Of a stretch of DNA of 11,395 nt, positions 1 through 6,999 are shown piece by piece; the stretch's first letter is position 1, and each line of letters begins with the position of its first letter. The translations under genes and the position numbers were made by a program. Origin of the DNA: an uncultured Eubacteriales bacterium (lineage in GTDB: Bacteria > Bacillota > Clostridia > Lachnospirales > Anaerotignaceae); contig CAKQPE010000058.1 of NCBI GenBank assembly GCA_934256695.1, forward strand, positions 1 through 11,395. The letters run 5' to 3'. The notes under the pieces were generated by a model. That model was not told the origin of the DNA. It was given only the letters and a program-made list of their open reading frames with translations, and searched no databases.

Positions 1-116
1 CATCGGCTTAAAAGCCTTGAAACCTGCTGTTTTCCTCGTCGGAAATAAATTCCGACTGCGGATTCCATTCGGGAAACTCGTTCGTTTCCCGAACCCTTCC
101 GCTCTATAAAATAAAT
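1..116. repeat. Hairpin-rich, higher-GC intergenic block at window edge
   Basis: This block is visibly richer in G+C (about 47% over 1-110 by count) than the AT-rich DNA after it. It holds two perfect inverted repeats: GTCGGAA (38-44) with TTCCGAC (50-56), 5-base loop, and TTCGGGAAAC (68-77) with GTTTCCCGAA (84-93), 6-base loop. On the minus strand several frames stay open here, but no start with a ribosome binding site is visible and one frame stops at 8-10, so I do not call a gene. It lies downstream of the minus-strand aldolase gene and could partly act as its transcription end, though no U-tract follows either stem. It may be the edge of a dispersed intergenic repeat; that is inference, and the window cuts it off. 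Confidence 0.4.
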
Positions 117-183
117 TTGTCTACAGTCTGAAACAATACTTTGTATTAAAGTGCATAGTATGGTTTTATTTTTAGAATTATTG

Positions 184-963
184 TTATTTAATAAGTTCTT
201 TTATTTGAGAAACAGCATTTTTATACATATTTATATACATAATAATATCTATACCATATAAAACGGCATCGAATCCGTCTTTAAGACTTTTGGCTGCCAA
301 CTCAGGTGTGCCGGAAAAATTAATTGCCATTTTTTTATTTTTTCGGCAGGCAGAAAGTATTCTCTCTATAGCATTTTTAAGCAAAGGATTGTCAAACTGT
401 CCCGCTATTCCCATATCTATTGATAAATCATAAGGTCCTATAAGTATTGCATCTACACCATCAAGGGCTGTTATTTCTTCTATATGCTCAAGGCAGCCAA
501 CTGTTTCACACTGAGGTATAAGGAATGTGTTTTGGTTACAGTAACTCATATATGAGCTTAAACCATTAACGCTTTCATTTGAAAAACCCCATTTTCCGTC
601 TCTTGTCATACAATATCCACGTTCACCTACAGGCATAAATTTTGCATATTTAATTATTTCTTTTACCTGCTCAACTGTTGATATGGAAGGAACAACTATG
701 CCTGTTGCACCGTAATCAAGCATATGGAGTATATGTTCTCTTGTACCACTGCTTACACGTACAAAAGCGGGCAGACCTGCCGCAGATGCAGAGGTTATGT
801 ATCTCGATATTTCATCATTGCTTAAAAGATTATGTTCCATATCAAGCATAACAAAATCAATACCCGTTAAACCGAGAACTTCTATGGCAGATGAGCTTTT
901 CATATGTGTAAGAGTTCCTATTATTTTTTCGCCGGAATTGAATTTTTTTATTAAATCAGTCAT
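184..963 (-). CDS. HpcH/HpaI-family class II aldolase (2-keto-3-deoxy sugar acid aldolase-like)
   Basis: The 259-residue protein matches the HpcH/HpaI aldolase family (GarL, RhmA, HpcH): metal-dependent cytoplasmic TIM-barrel enzymes that reversibly cleave 2-keto-3-deoxy acids to pyruvate and an aldehyde. Visible family signatures are LDMEH at 40-44 with the catalytic His44, FVRV with Arg69 (binds the pyruvate carboxylate), GERGY at 113-117, the metal ligand Glu153 in IPQCET, and the second ligand Asp179 in IGPYDLS. Length is typical (about 250-267). The start at 963 is chosen because AGGAGG lies 8 bases upstream; the upstream in-frame ATG at 987 would put that site inside the gene. The gene is divergent from the symporter gene and stands alone, so the natural substrate is not indicated. 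Family assignment is firm; substrate (glucarate, rhamnonate, hydroxyheptanedioate or other) is unknown. Confidence 0.9.
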   Translation of the reverse strand: MTDLIKKFNSGEKIIGTLTHMKSSSAIEVLGLTGIDFVMLDMEHNLLSNDEISRYITSASAAGLPAFVRVSSGTREHILHMLDYGATGIVVPSISTVEQVKEIIKYAKFMPVGERGYCMTRDGKWGFSNESVNGLSSYMSYCNQNTFLIPQCETVGCLEHIEEITALDGVDAILIGPYDLSIDMGIAGQFDNPLLKNAIERILSACRKNKKMAINFSGTPELAAKSLKDGFDAVLYGIDIIMYINMYKNAVSQIKELIK

Positions 964-1079
964 AACAGCTGCCTCCTGTAAAAACAAATTAGTATAATAT
1001 CACTACATATCAGAATACCACATAAAAAGCTGTATGTAAAATATTTAATGTTTCGGCATTTATATTTATATGTTATATG

Positions 1080-1108
1080 TTGAGTTTTTTTAAATTATAT
1101 AATATAAT
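1080..1108 (+). promoter_or_regulatory. Sigma-A-type promoter of the symporter gene
   Basis: TTGAGT (1080-1085) and TATAAT (1103-1108) are separated by 17 bases. The -10 is perfect and the -35 matches four of six positions. The predicted start near 1115 leaves a leader of about 25 bases containing AAAGGA (1125-1130) before the ATG at 1140. No riboswitch-sized leader is present. Confidence 0.65.
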
Positions 1109-1139
1109 AAATAGATAAATATACAAAGGACGGTGCGAT

Positions 1140-2450
1140 ATGCAACATAAAAATGGAAGTTTCACAGGTTCATTCGGTTTTATACTTGCCTGTGTAGGTT
1201 CAGCAGTAGGACTGGGAAACATATGGATGTTCCCTTACAGATTAGGGCAGTACGGAGGAAGTGCTTTCCTTGTGCCTTATCTATTATTTATAGTATTGTT
1301 TGGTATAACAGGGCTTTCGGCAGAGTTTGCCATAGGCAGAAGGGCCAAAACAGGTACCTTAGGCTCTTACGAGCTTTGTTGGAAAGAGAAGTGTAAGCCT
1401 TTAGGAAAATTAGGCTGGATACCGCTTCTCGGTTCTTTAGGTATAGCTATAGGATATTCAATAATAATAGGTTGGGTATTAAGGTCTCTTTTCGGCTCTT
1501 TAAGCGGAGCAATACTTACAACCGATGCAGCAGAATATTTTTCCGCTGCAACAGGTAATTTCGGAAGTTTCCCTTGGCATTTAGCAGTTGTTTGCATAAC
1601 AACAGTTCTTCTTATTACAGGCTCTGCCGTGATGATAGAAAAAGCAAACAAAGTAATGATGCCGTTGTTTTTTATTCTTTTCGCAGTTATTGCTGTAAGA
1701 GTGTTCTTTCTTAACGGCTCTGCAGAAGGATATAAATTTCTTTTTCTGCCTAAGTGGGAAAAGCTTAAAGATGTAAATGCTTGGATAATGGCTATGGGAC
1801 AGGCGTTTTTCTCTCTTTCGATTACAGGCAGCGGAATGATTGTTTACGGATCATATTTAAACAAAAAAGAAGATATTCTTTCTTCTTCTTTAAGGACAGC
1901 CTTTTTTGATACCGTTGCGGCACTTCTTGCGGCACTTGCTATTATGCCGGCAGTATTTGCATTTGGTATTGAGCCAAACAAAGGACCTTCACTTATGTTT
2001 ATAACAATTCCGCACATATTTAAACAGATGCCTATGGGACGTTTGTTTGCAATTATTTTTTTCCTTTCTGTATGCTTTGCGGGAATAACTTCTCTTATGA
2101 ATATGTTTGAGGCTGTTATCGAAAGCATACAGCAAAAATTCGGCCTGAACAGAAAAACCGCAGTTATATTGTGTGCGGTAATATGTTTTGGTATAGGTGT
2201 ATTTATAGAAGGAGAACAGGCAGTAGGAAACTGGATGGACTTTATAACAATTATAATTGTTCCTTTCGGTGCAGTTTTTGGAGCTTTTTCAATTTATTAC
2301 ATATTCGGATTTAAAAATATACTTGCAGAGTTAAATGAAGGCAGTAAGAAGCCGGTTCCAAAATGGTTCAAACCTTTGGCAATGTATATTTATGTTCCGC
2401 TTACATTAGTTATATTTATATTGGGAATAATATTTAAAGGAATAGGATAA
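1140..2450 (+). CDS. Sodium:neurotransmitter symporter (SNF/NSS) family transporter
   Basis: This 436-residue, strongly hydrophobic inner-membrane protein belongs to the NSS family (LeuT, MhsT, TnaT), which imports amino acids or related amines with Na+. The TM1 signature GSAVGLGNIWMFPY lies at residues 20-33; its unwound part forms the Na+ and substrate sites in LeuT. TM6 is near 219-240 (QAFFSLSITGSGMIVYGSYL), and TM8 carries AGITS at 314-318, with Thr316-Ser317 at the equivalent of the LeuT Na2 ligands. A typical bacterial short form with about 11 transmembrane segments is likely. The start follows AAAGGA by 9 bases. The gene is monocistronic, with its own promoter and a large inverted repeat after it. 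Substrate is not predictable from sequence alone; aromatic or aliphatic amino acids are the usual ones. Confidence 0.93.
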   Translation: MQHKNGSFTGSFGFILACVGSAVGLGNIWMFPYRLGQYGGSAFLVPYLLFIVLFGITGLSAEFAIGRRAKTGTLGSYELCWKEKCKPLGKLGWIPLLGSLGIAIGYSIIIGWVLRSLFGSLSGAILTTDAAEYFSAATGNFGSFPWHLAVVCITTVLLITGSAVMIEKANKVMMPLFFILFAVIAVRVFFLNGSAEGYKFLFLPKWEKLKDVNAWIMAMGQAFFSLSITGSGMIVYGSYLNKKEDILSSSLRTAFFDTVAALLAALAIMPAVFAFGIEPNKGPSLMFITIPHIFKQMPMGRLFAIIFFLSVCFAGITSLMNMFEAVIESIQQKFGLNRKTAVILCAVICFGIGVFIEGEQAVGNWMDFITIIIVPFGAVFGAFSIYYIFGFKNILAELNEGSKKPVPKWFKPLAMYIYVPLTLVIFILGIIFKGIG

Positions 2451-2457
2451 TTACTGC

Positions 2458-2601
2458 AAATCCTTGGAGTATTGTTTCAAACCATGATTATTTCGGAAAT
2501 ATTAAATCTGAACTTTAGTATATAACCATTTAATACTAAAAGCTCGGCAAACAAATCCTTTCCAAGACTTGTCATGATTTGCAATGAAACTCCAAGGGTT
2601 T
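2458..2601. repeat. 144-bp element with 30-bp imperfect terminal inverted repeats
   Basis: The left arm (2458-2487) and right arm (2572-2601) are reverse complements at 24 of 30 positions; three of the six mismatches would be G-U pairs in RNA. Inside is a second perfect stem, TTTAGTAT (2514-2521) with ATACTAAA (2533-2540), loop of 11 bases. No open reading frame of note lies within. The right arm is followed by a run of five or six T, so the element could also end the symporter transcript. It could be a MITE-like element, a structured RNA or a large terminator. No clear target-site duplication is visible, and no second copy is seen in the window. Confidence 0.55.
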
Positions 2602-2634
2602 TTATTAATATTTAATAAAATTTTTAAAAAATAA

Positions 2635-2662
2635 TTGACAAAAATATTTAATTGGCTACAAT
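2635..2662 (+). promoter_or_regulatory. Sigma-A-type promoter of the phasin-like/kinase/VanZ operon
   Basis: TTGACA (2635-2640, perfect) and TACAAT (2657-2662, five of six) are separated by 16 bases. The expected transcript start near 2669 leaves about 54 bases of leader before the ATG at 2723. No other good promoter is seen ahead of the two following genes. Confidence 0.65.
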
Positions 2663-2722
2663 AAGAAAAAACAGAAATAAATTTTATTTAATTTAAACAT
2701 ATAATGAAAGGTGTGAAACATT

Positions 2723-3070
2723 ATGGCAGATTTAACAAAAGGAATTAAAAATATTGTTTTGGGCGGTATCGGTGCTGCGGCTATAACAGCCGAAAAAGCC
2801 GGCGAAGTGGCTGAAGTGCTTGTTGAAAAGGGTACAAAAACCGTTGAACAGGGCAAAGCCGCAAACGAAGAACTTAAAAGAAATGTTCAGGAGAAACTTA
2901 AAAACGTAAAGCTTTCTGCAAAGACAAATATTTCTGTCGATGATTTGGCAGAAATGATAGAAAAGCTTTCACCGGAAGAAAAAGAAATTCTTAAAACAAA
3001 ATTAGAAGAAAAAGAAAATGTTTCGGAGACGCCTGAAGAAGCAGCTGAAACAGAGGATACTTCAAAATAA
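2723..3070 (+). CDS. Small phasin-like coiled-coil protein
   Basis: The 115-residue protein opens with a short amphipathic, Ala/Gly-rich segment (residues 5-27, IKNIVLGGIGAAAITAEKA). Next comes a charged helical region with the pattern EVLVEKGTKTVEQGKAANEELKRN, then a Glu/Lys-rich tail ending in acidic residues. This layout resembles the phasin / PhaF-like superfamily, whose members coat polyhydroxyalkanoate granules, but many clostridia without PHA synthase carry similar small proteins. A structural or membrane-surface adaptor role is therefore equally possible. There is no signal peptide. GAAAGGTG (2706-2713) is a good ribosome site 9 bases before the ATG. It is the first gene of an operon with an ABC1 kinase gene, which suggests a linked function. 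Phasin-likeness is moderately supported by sequence pattern; function is not. Confidence 0.8.
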   Translation: MADLTKGIKNIVLGGIGAAAITAEKAGEVAEVLVEKGTKTVEQGKAANEELKRNVQEKLKNVKLSAKTNISVDDLAEMIEKLSPEEKEILKTKLEEKENVSETPEEAAETEDTSK

Positions 3071-3087
3071 AAATAAATAACCTTAAT

Positions 3088-3117
3088 AATACCTGCCATA
3101 TCTATATGGCAGGTATT
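3088..3117 (+). terminator. Intra-operon hairpin between phasin-like and kinase genes
   Basis: A perfect 14-base inverted repeat with core ACCTGCCATAT / ATATGGCAGGT and a 2-base centre sits 17 bases after the stop of the small gene and just before the kinase ribosome site. It lacks a U-tract (ATTTAAG follows), so it is more likely a leaky terminator or a 3'-end stabiliser than a full stop. It could make the small protein more abundant than the kinase. Confidence 0.6.
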
Positions 3118-3134
3118 TAAGAAAGGAGAAGAAC

Positions 3135-4706
3135 GTGGAAGATGTCGGAAAAGGAGACAGACTTCTCCAAATTTTAGCAATACTTAAAAGATATGATCTA
3201 CTTCATGGGCTTTCACCTCAAAAACTGAGAAACCTTTTCGAAGATCTCGGCCCTACATTTATAAAGTTCGGACAGATTCTTTCCATGCGTCCGGATCTTA
3301 TACCGAAAGAGTATTGTAAGGAATTAGTTAAACTTAGGTCTGATGTAAAGCCTATGCCTTTTGATGATGTTAAAGAAATAATATGTACCGAATATGGCAT
3401 AGAAAGCACGGAAGATGAATTTTTTTATATTTCTCCTACTCCTGTAGGTTCTGCATCTATTGCACAGGTGCATAAGGCATATTTAAATGATAAGCGTCCT
3501 GTTGTGATAAAAGTTCAGCGTCCCGGAATAAGGCAGAAAATGTATAGCGATGTTGAAATTTTAAGAAAAGCCCTTATTCTTTTAAAGCTTAGACCCTCGC
3601 TTGGAAATGTTACGGATTTCAGAACAGTTCTTGATGAGCTTTGGCATGCAACACAGCAGGAGCTTGATTTTATGGTTGAGGCTTCTAACCTTGAAGAATT
3701 TGCAATGCTTAATGAAGATATAGCATATATTTCTTCTCCGAGTGTGGAAAAGAATCTAACCACAACTCATGTTCTTGTTATGGAAGACATAGACGGAATA
3801 CCTATATCGGATTTAAATAAACTTGAACAACAAGGATATGATTTAAAAGAGATAGCCGAAAAGCTTGCGGAAAACTATGTTAAACAGCTTCTTGATGACG
3901 GTTTCTTCCATGGTGACCCACACCCGGGAAATATATTTATACGAGACGGAAAAATAGTCTGGATAGACCTCGGCATGGTAGGTCAGCTTACATCAAGGGA
4001 CAAACAGCTTTTTACAAGAGCCATAATCGCTATAAAAAACCACGATATATACGATTTGAAAAGCGTTGTGCTTGCTATGGGAATACAAAGAGAGAAAATT
4101 GACCATGCAGCACTTTACACAGACATAGAACAGATTGTAAATAAATATGCTTCTCTTGATTTTGCAAACATTAATCTCGGCAATGTAATAATGGAACTTA
4201 ATGACCTTCTTGTAAAATATCACATAGGTGTGCCTTCCGGAATAGCAATGCTTACACGAGGCGTAATTACCATTGAAGGCGTTTTGGAAATGCTTAATCC
4301 GAAACTTAATTTTATGGATGTAATTGCCGTTCATCTTATGTCAAAGAAAGAGGATATTGCAAAAGAAATTAAAAATATGCTTTCTGAATCGGCAGGCTCT
4401 CTGAAAAAGGGAATAGACATACCTAAATATCTGGCAGATATATTGCAAATGACGGTAAAAGGACAAACAAAGCTTAATCTGGAGCTTACAGGCTCGGAAA
4501 AACCGTTAAGGGAAATTGACCGTATGGTTGACAAACTTATCGTATCTATTATATGTGCCGCTCTGCTTATAGGTTCGAGTCTTTTATGTACAACAGATAT
4601 GTCAGGAAAAATATTCGGTATCCCTGCATTGGGAATAATAGGATATTTTCTTTCAATGGTTTCCGGCTTATGGCTGGTATACGGTATTTTAAAAGATAAA
4701 AAATAA
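3135..4706 (+). CDS. ABC1/UbiB (AarF/ADCK)-family protein kinase-like, membrane anchored
   Basis: The 523-residue protein is an atypical kinase of the ABC1/UbiB/AarF/COQ8 family. In order it shows the family-specific KxGQ motif (KFGQ, 44-47, in FIKFGQILSMRPDLIP), the glycine/alanine-rich loop GSASIAQVH (105-113), the ATP-site Lys126 (VVIKVQRP), QQELDF near 174-179 with Glu176, the catalytic loop HGDPHPGN (259-266), and the metal-binding DLG (278-280) in place of the kinase DFG. Two hydrophobic segments at the C-terminus (about 467-485 and 492-516) form a membrane hairpin, as in other family members. In bacteria with ubiquinone, UbiB supports quinone synthesis as an ATPase; the role in clostridia without obvious quinones is not established. 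The start is GTG with AGGAG 6 bases upstream, and the N-terminal layout fits full-length relatives. It is the middle gene of an operon with a phasin-like and a VanZ-family gene. Confidence 0.93.
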   Translation: MEDVGKGDRLLQILAILKRYDLLHGLSPQKLRNLFEDLGPTFIKFGQILSMRPDLIPKEYCKELVKLRSDVKPMPFDDVKEIICTEYGIESTEDEFFYISPTPVGSASIAQVHKAYLNDKRPVVIKVQRPGIRQKMYSDVEILRKALILLKLRPSLGNVTDFRTVLDELWHATQQELDFMVEASNLEEFAMLNEDIAYISSPSVEKNLTTTHVLVMEDIDGIPISDLNKLEQQGYDLKEIAEKLAENYVKQLLDDGFFHGDPHPGNIFIRDGKIVWIDLGMVGQLTSRDKQLFTRAIIAIKNHDIYDLKSVVLAMGIQREKIDHAALYTDIEQIVNKYASLDFANINLGNVIMELNDLLVKYHIGVPSGIAMLTRGVITIEGVLEMLNPKLNFMDVIAVHLMSKKEDIAKEIKNMLSESAGSLKKGIDIPKYLADILQMTVKGQTKLNLELTGSEKPLREIDRMVDKLIVSIICAALLIGSSLLCTTDMSGKIFGIPALGIIGYFLSMVSGLWLVYGILKDKK

Positions 4707-4719
4707 CAGGAGAATTTAA

Positions 4720-5220
4720 GTGACATCATCTAATAAACTAAAGAAATACCGATTCTTTTTATGTTTTTGTGCTTTAATTATAATGACAGTAATATTTTTG
4801 TTTTCCGCTCAGCCCTCGGCACAAAGCACAAATACCAGTGATTCAACAACAATATTTATTGCTAAAATATTTATTCGAGATTTTAAATCACTTACAGACT
4901 ACGAGAAATACAACCTTGTGCATACATTAAATATTTTTGTGCGAAAGGGTGCTCATTTTTCAATATATATGTTACTTTCGGTATTTGTAACACTTTTCTT
5001 TTTATCATACAAAAAAATTAAATTAAAAAATGTATTTTTATACACAATTCTTTTTTGTGTTGTCTATGCAGCAACAGACGAACTTCACCAATATTTTGTG
5101 CCGGGAAGGTCATGTCAGATTACAGACGTAATGATAGACGGCTGCGGTGCCATATTCGGATTTGTTATTTTGATAGGCATAACAAAAATCCTAAAACTGA
5201 TTCTAAGCCGTCGCAGTTAA
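4720..5220 (+). CDS. VanZ-family membrane protein
   Basis: The 166-residue protein has about four transmembrane segments (near 12-30, 76-96, 103-118 and 139-160). It carries the VanZ-family pattern: FSAQPSAQS after TM1 (28-36), RKGAHFSIY (75-83), YAATDELHQYFVPGR (116-130) and DVMIDGCGAIFG (136-147). VanZ itself gives low-level teicoplanin resistance in enterococci, but most family members in Firmicutes are uncharacterised envelope proteins, so a resistance role should not be assumed. The start is GTG, with AGGAG 7 bases upstream and only 13 bases after the kinase stop, so the gene is almost certainly co-transcribed with the kinase. No clear terminator follows; a run of seven T lies at 5249-5255 without a good stem. 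Confidence 0.88.
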   Translation: MTSSNKLKKYRFFLCFCALIIMTVIFLFSAQPSAQSTNTSDSTTIFIAKIFIRDFKSLTDYEKYNLVHTLNIFVRKGAHFSIYMLLSVFVTLFFLSYKKIKLKNVFLYTILFCVVYAATDELHQYFVPGRSCQITDVMIDGCGAIFGFVILIGITKILKLILSRRS

Positions 5221-5302
5221 GTAGGATTTTGGACAAAGCAATAATGCCTTTTTTTCCAATACTTACCTGTAGTAATATTGTTGTAATAATGTTATTATAT
5301 TT

Positions 5303-5331
5303 TTGTAACAAATATGTAATAATATTATAAC
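5303..5331 (+). promoter_or_regulatory. Possible promoter of the CAP-domain gene
   Basis: TTGTAA (5303-5308) and TATAAC (5326-5331) are 17 bases apart. A transcript starting near 5338 would leave a leader of only about 15 bases, with the ribosome site GGAGG (5340-5344) almost at its 5' end. The surrounding DNA is very AT-rich, which produces such matches easily, so this call is weak. Confidence 0.35.
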
Positions 5332-5352
5332 AATTAAACGGAGGTAATTCTA

Positions 5353-5991
5353 ATGAAAAAAGTTATTATAGGCTTGGTATCAGCTGTTATGGTATCCTCA
5401 GTATCAGTTTCTGCATTTGCGGCAGATATAAATTTTACATCGAATAAAAACTGTTATTCCTACAGTTTAAAGCAGAACTGTAAAATTTACTTTGATAAGT
5501 TCTGCCAGAACAATACAACAGGCACAAACAACAGTTCATCGGACAATAGCTCAAATAACAGCACAAACGGCAGTGTGTCAAAACCGGAAGGAAACGAAAA
5601 TAATTCAAATATTTCCGTAAGTGCATATGCACAGGAAGTATTAAAGCTTGTGAACGAAAAAAGAAGTGCCAACGGGCTTTCACCTTTGAGCTTTGACACA
5701 AATGTACAGAAGGCAGCTGACACAAGAGCCGAGGAAATAAAAAAGAGTTTTTCACACACAAGACCTGACGGTAAATCATTCAGTACAGCACTTTCAGATG
5801 TAGGTGCCGTCTTTTCGGGAGCAGGCGAGAACATAGCCATAGGTCAGAAAACACCGGAGGAAGTTGTTTCTGCATGGATGAACAGCAGCGGACACCGAGC
5901 GAATATTCTAAACTCAAAATACAAATATATAGGTATCGGCTGTGTTAAAAGCGGCAGCGGATACGCATGGACACAGCTTTTTACATACTAA
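5353..5991 (+). CDS. Secreted CAP-domain (SCP/PR1, YkwD-like) protein
   Basis: The 212-residue precursor starts with a clear signal peptide: MKK, a hydrophobic core, then AFA|AD with likely cleavage after Ala23. Residues 28-51 hold three evenly spaced cysteines (C34, C43, C51). A Ser/Asn/Thr-rich linker (about 52-88) leads to a CAP domain at about 92-212. Domain hallmarks are LVNEKRSANGLSPLSFD, SHTRPDG with His135, GAGENIA with Glu159, and SSGHRANILNSKYKYIG with His181; these are the usual conserved His/Glu/His cavity residues. Bacterial members include YkwD and many clostridial exported proteins, some linked to sporulation or the cell wall, but biochemical roles are mostly unknown. GGAGG lies 8 bases before the ATG. 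The gene is monocistronic. Fold and export are firm; function is open. Confidence 0.92.
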   Translation: MKKVIIGLVSAVMVSSVSVSAFAADINFTSNKNCYSYSLKQNCKIYFDKFCQNNTTGTNNSSSDNSSNNSTNGSVSKPEGNENNSNISVSAYAQEVLKLVNEKRSANGLSPLSFDTNVQKAADTRAEEIKKSFSHTRPDGKSFSTALSDVGAVFSGAGENIAIGQKTPEEVVSAWMNSSGHRANILNSKYKYIGIGCVKSGSGYAWTQLFTY

Positions 5992-6049
5992 AAAATAAAA
6001 TGATATTTGGTTAAAACCGAAAGGGGTTTATTTAAAAATTTAAAAAGTT

Positions 6050-6078
6050 TTAACAAGTTCTGTCAAATATAGTATAAT
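6050..6078 (+). promoter_or_regulatory. Sigma-A-type promoter of the MscS gene
   Basis: TTAACA (6050-6055, five of six) and TATAAT (6073-6078, perfect) are separated by 17 bases. The expected start near 6085 falls inside the left arm of the hairpin at 6080-6110. The leader to the TTG start at 6135 is about 50 bases. Confidence 0.7.
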
Positions 6079-6079
6079 T

Positions 6080-6110
6080 AATGCAGAGATAAATATTTTG
6101 TCTCTGCATT
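6080..6110. terminator. Hairpin after the CAP gene, overlapping the MscS transcription start
   Basis: AATGCAGAGA (6080-6089) and TCTCTGCATT (6101-6110) form a perfect 10-base stem with an 11-base loop, followed by TTCAGATTTTTAGG. Read from the CAP gene it resembles an intrinsic terminator with a broken T-run. Because the predicted MscS transcript starts inside the left arm, that transcript would not contain the full stem. An operator role at the start site is an alternative. Confidence 0.5.
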
Positions 6111-6134
6111 TTCAGATTTTTAGGAGGGATTTTT

Positions 6135-6959
6135 TTGGAAGAAGCAATTAACAGCCAGATGAAAAGAGTTTTGGGAATAGGTCTCGGTTCATTTACCCTT
6201 GAAAAACTTGCATCGGCAGTTATAACATTTATTATATGTTATATTGCAATAAAAATAATAATGAAGCTTATTAAGCCAATAATAAACAAACTGCCATTTG
6301 ACGGAACACTGGAAAGGTTTTCTTTATCCCTGATAAAGACATTGCTTTACTTTATATCTCTTATTATAGTTGCTCAAAGTCTCGGAATAAACACTACATC
6401 TCTTGTAGCATTATTCTCTGTAGCGGGCTTAGCTATTTCTCTTGCAGTTCAGGGTTCATTATCGAACATTGCCAGCGGAATAGTTGTACTTATAACAAAA
6501 CCATTCCTTGCCGGAGACTATATTGATGCGGCAGGTGTAAGCGGTGTTGTAAGAGAGGTTGGATTTATACATACAAAAATAGTTACTGTTGACAACAAGG
6601 TTATATATGTTCCTAACAGTGATATTTCCGCAAGTGACATAGTAAACTATTCATCAGAACCTTTAAGAAGGGTTGACCTTAACTTTGAGGCATCATATGA
6701 TGCACCTATAAACAATGTTAAAGCAGCTCTTTTGAAAGCCGTTAACGACTGTGGTGTATTTATAGATGATCCCGCAGTATTTATAAGTGTTTCACAGTAC
6801 AAAGAAAGCAGCATTGAATATGTTGTAAGAGCATGGATTAATAATGCCGATTACTGGACAGGCTATTACGGACTTATTGAGAATGTAAAAAAAGAGTTCG
6901 ATGCTGCCGGAATAGAAATGACATACAACCACATTAATGTACATATGATGAAGGATTAA
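6135..6959 (+). CDS. Small-conductance mechanosensitive channel, MscS family
   Basis: The 274-residue protein has the three-helix MscS layout: TM1 about 24-46, TM2 about 66-86, and the pore-lining TM3 at about 90-123 (VAGLAISLAVQGSLSNIASGIVVLITKPF), rich in Ala and Gly as in MscS. The family beta-domain signature follows (GDYIDAAGVSGVVREVGFIHTKIVTVDNKVIYVPNSDIS split over 127-165), then the mixed C-terminal domain (about 180-270). Such channels open under membrane tension and release solutes on osmotic downshock. The start is TTG, supported by AGGAGG 7 bases upstream; no better ATG with a ribosome site precedes it. Length is close to that of E. coli MscS (286). The gene has its own promoter and no operon partner; MscS-family membership is firm, while any amino-acid or ion selectivity cannot be judged. 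Confidence 0.94.
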   Translation: MEEAINSQMKRVLGIGLGSFTLEKLASAVITFIICYIAIKIIMKLIKPIINKLPFDGTLERFSLSLIKTLLYFISLIIVAQSLGINTTSLVALFSVAGLAISLAVQGSLSNIASGIVVLITKPFLAGDYIDAAGVSGVVREVGFIHTKIVTVDNKVIYVPNSDISASDIVNYSSEPLRRVDLNFEASYDAPINNVKAALLKAVNDCGVFIDDPAVFISVSQYKESSIEYVVRAWINNADYWTGYYGLIENVKKEFDAAGIEMTYNHINVHMMKD

Positions 6960-6999
6960 TTTATTAAAATTGCCGATATTTTATAAATAAATTTTACTG

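Noticed and set aside
1052..1058. 0A-box-like word (TTCGGCA) between the aldolase and symporter genes
   Set aside because: A 7-base pattern with one free position is expected several times in a window of this size, and neither gene is a known sporulation target.
4720..5220. VanZ-family gene as a glycopeptide-resistance determinant
   Set aside because: No van ligase, reductase or dipeptidase genes are nearby, and VanZ-family proteins are widespread in Firmicutes without resistance.
5055..5330. Open frame of 91 codons overlapping the end of the VanZ gene
   Set aside because: It lies in another frame of a clear VanZ coding sequence, has no ribosome site and its product has no recognisable features.
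5278..5333. AT-rich imperfect inverted repeat upstream of the CAP-domain gene
   Set aside because: The two halves align only with a gap of about three bases and consist almost wholly of A and T, so the match is expected by composition.
5487..5840. Long antisense frames opposite the CAP-domain gene
   Set aside because: They mirror a strongly supported gene with signal peptide and CAP motifs; no promoter or ribosome site supports them.
6961..6991. AT-rich hairpin after the MscS gene as a terminator
   Set aside because: The stem is almost all A-T pairs with mismatches and no T-run, too weak to call.
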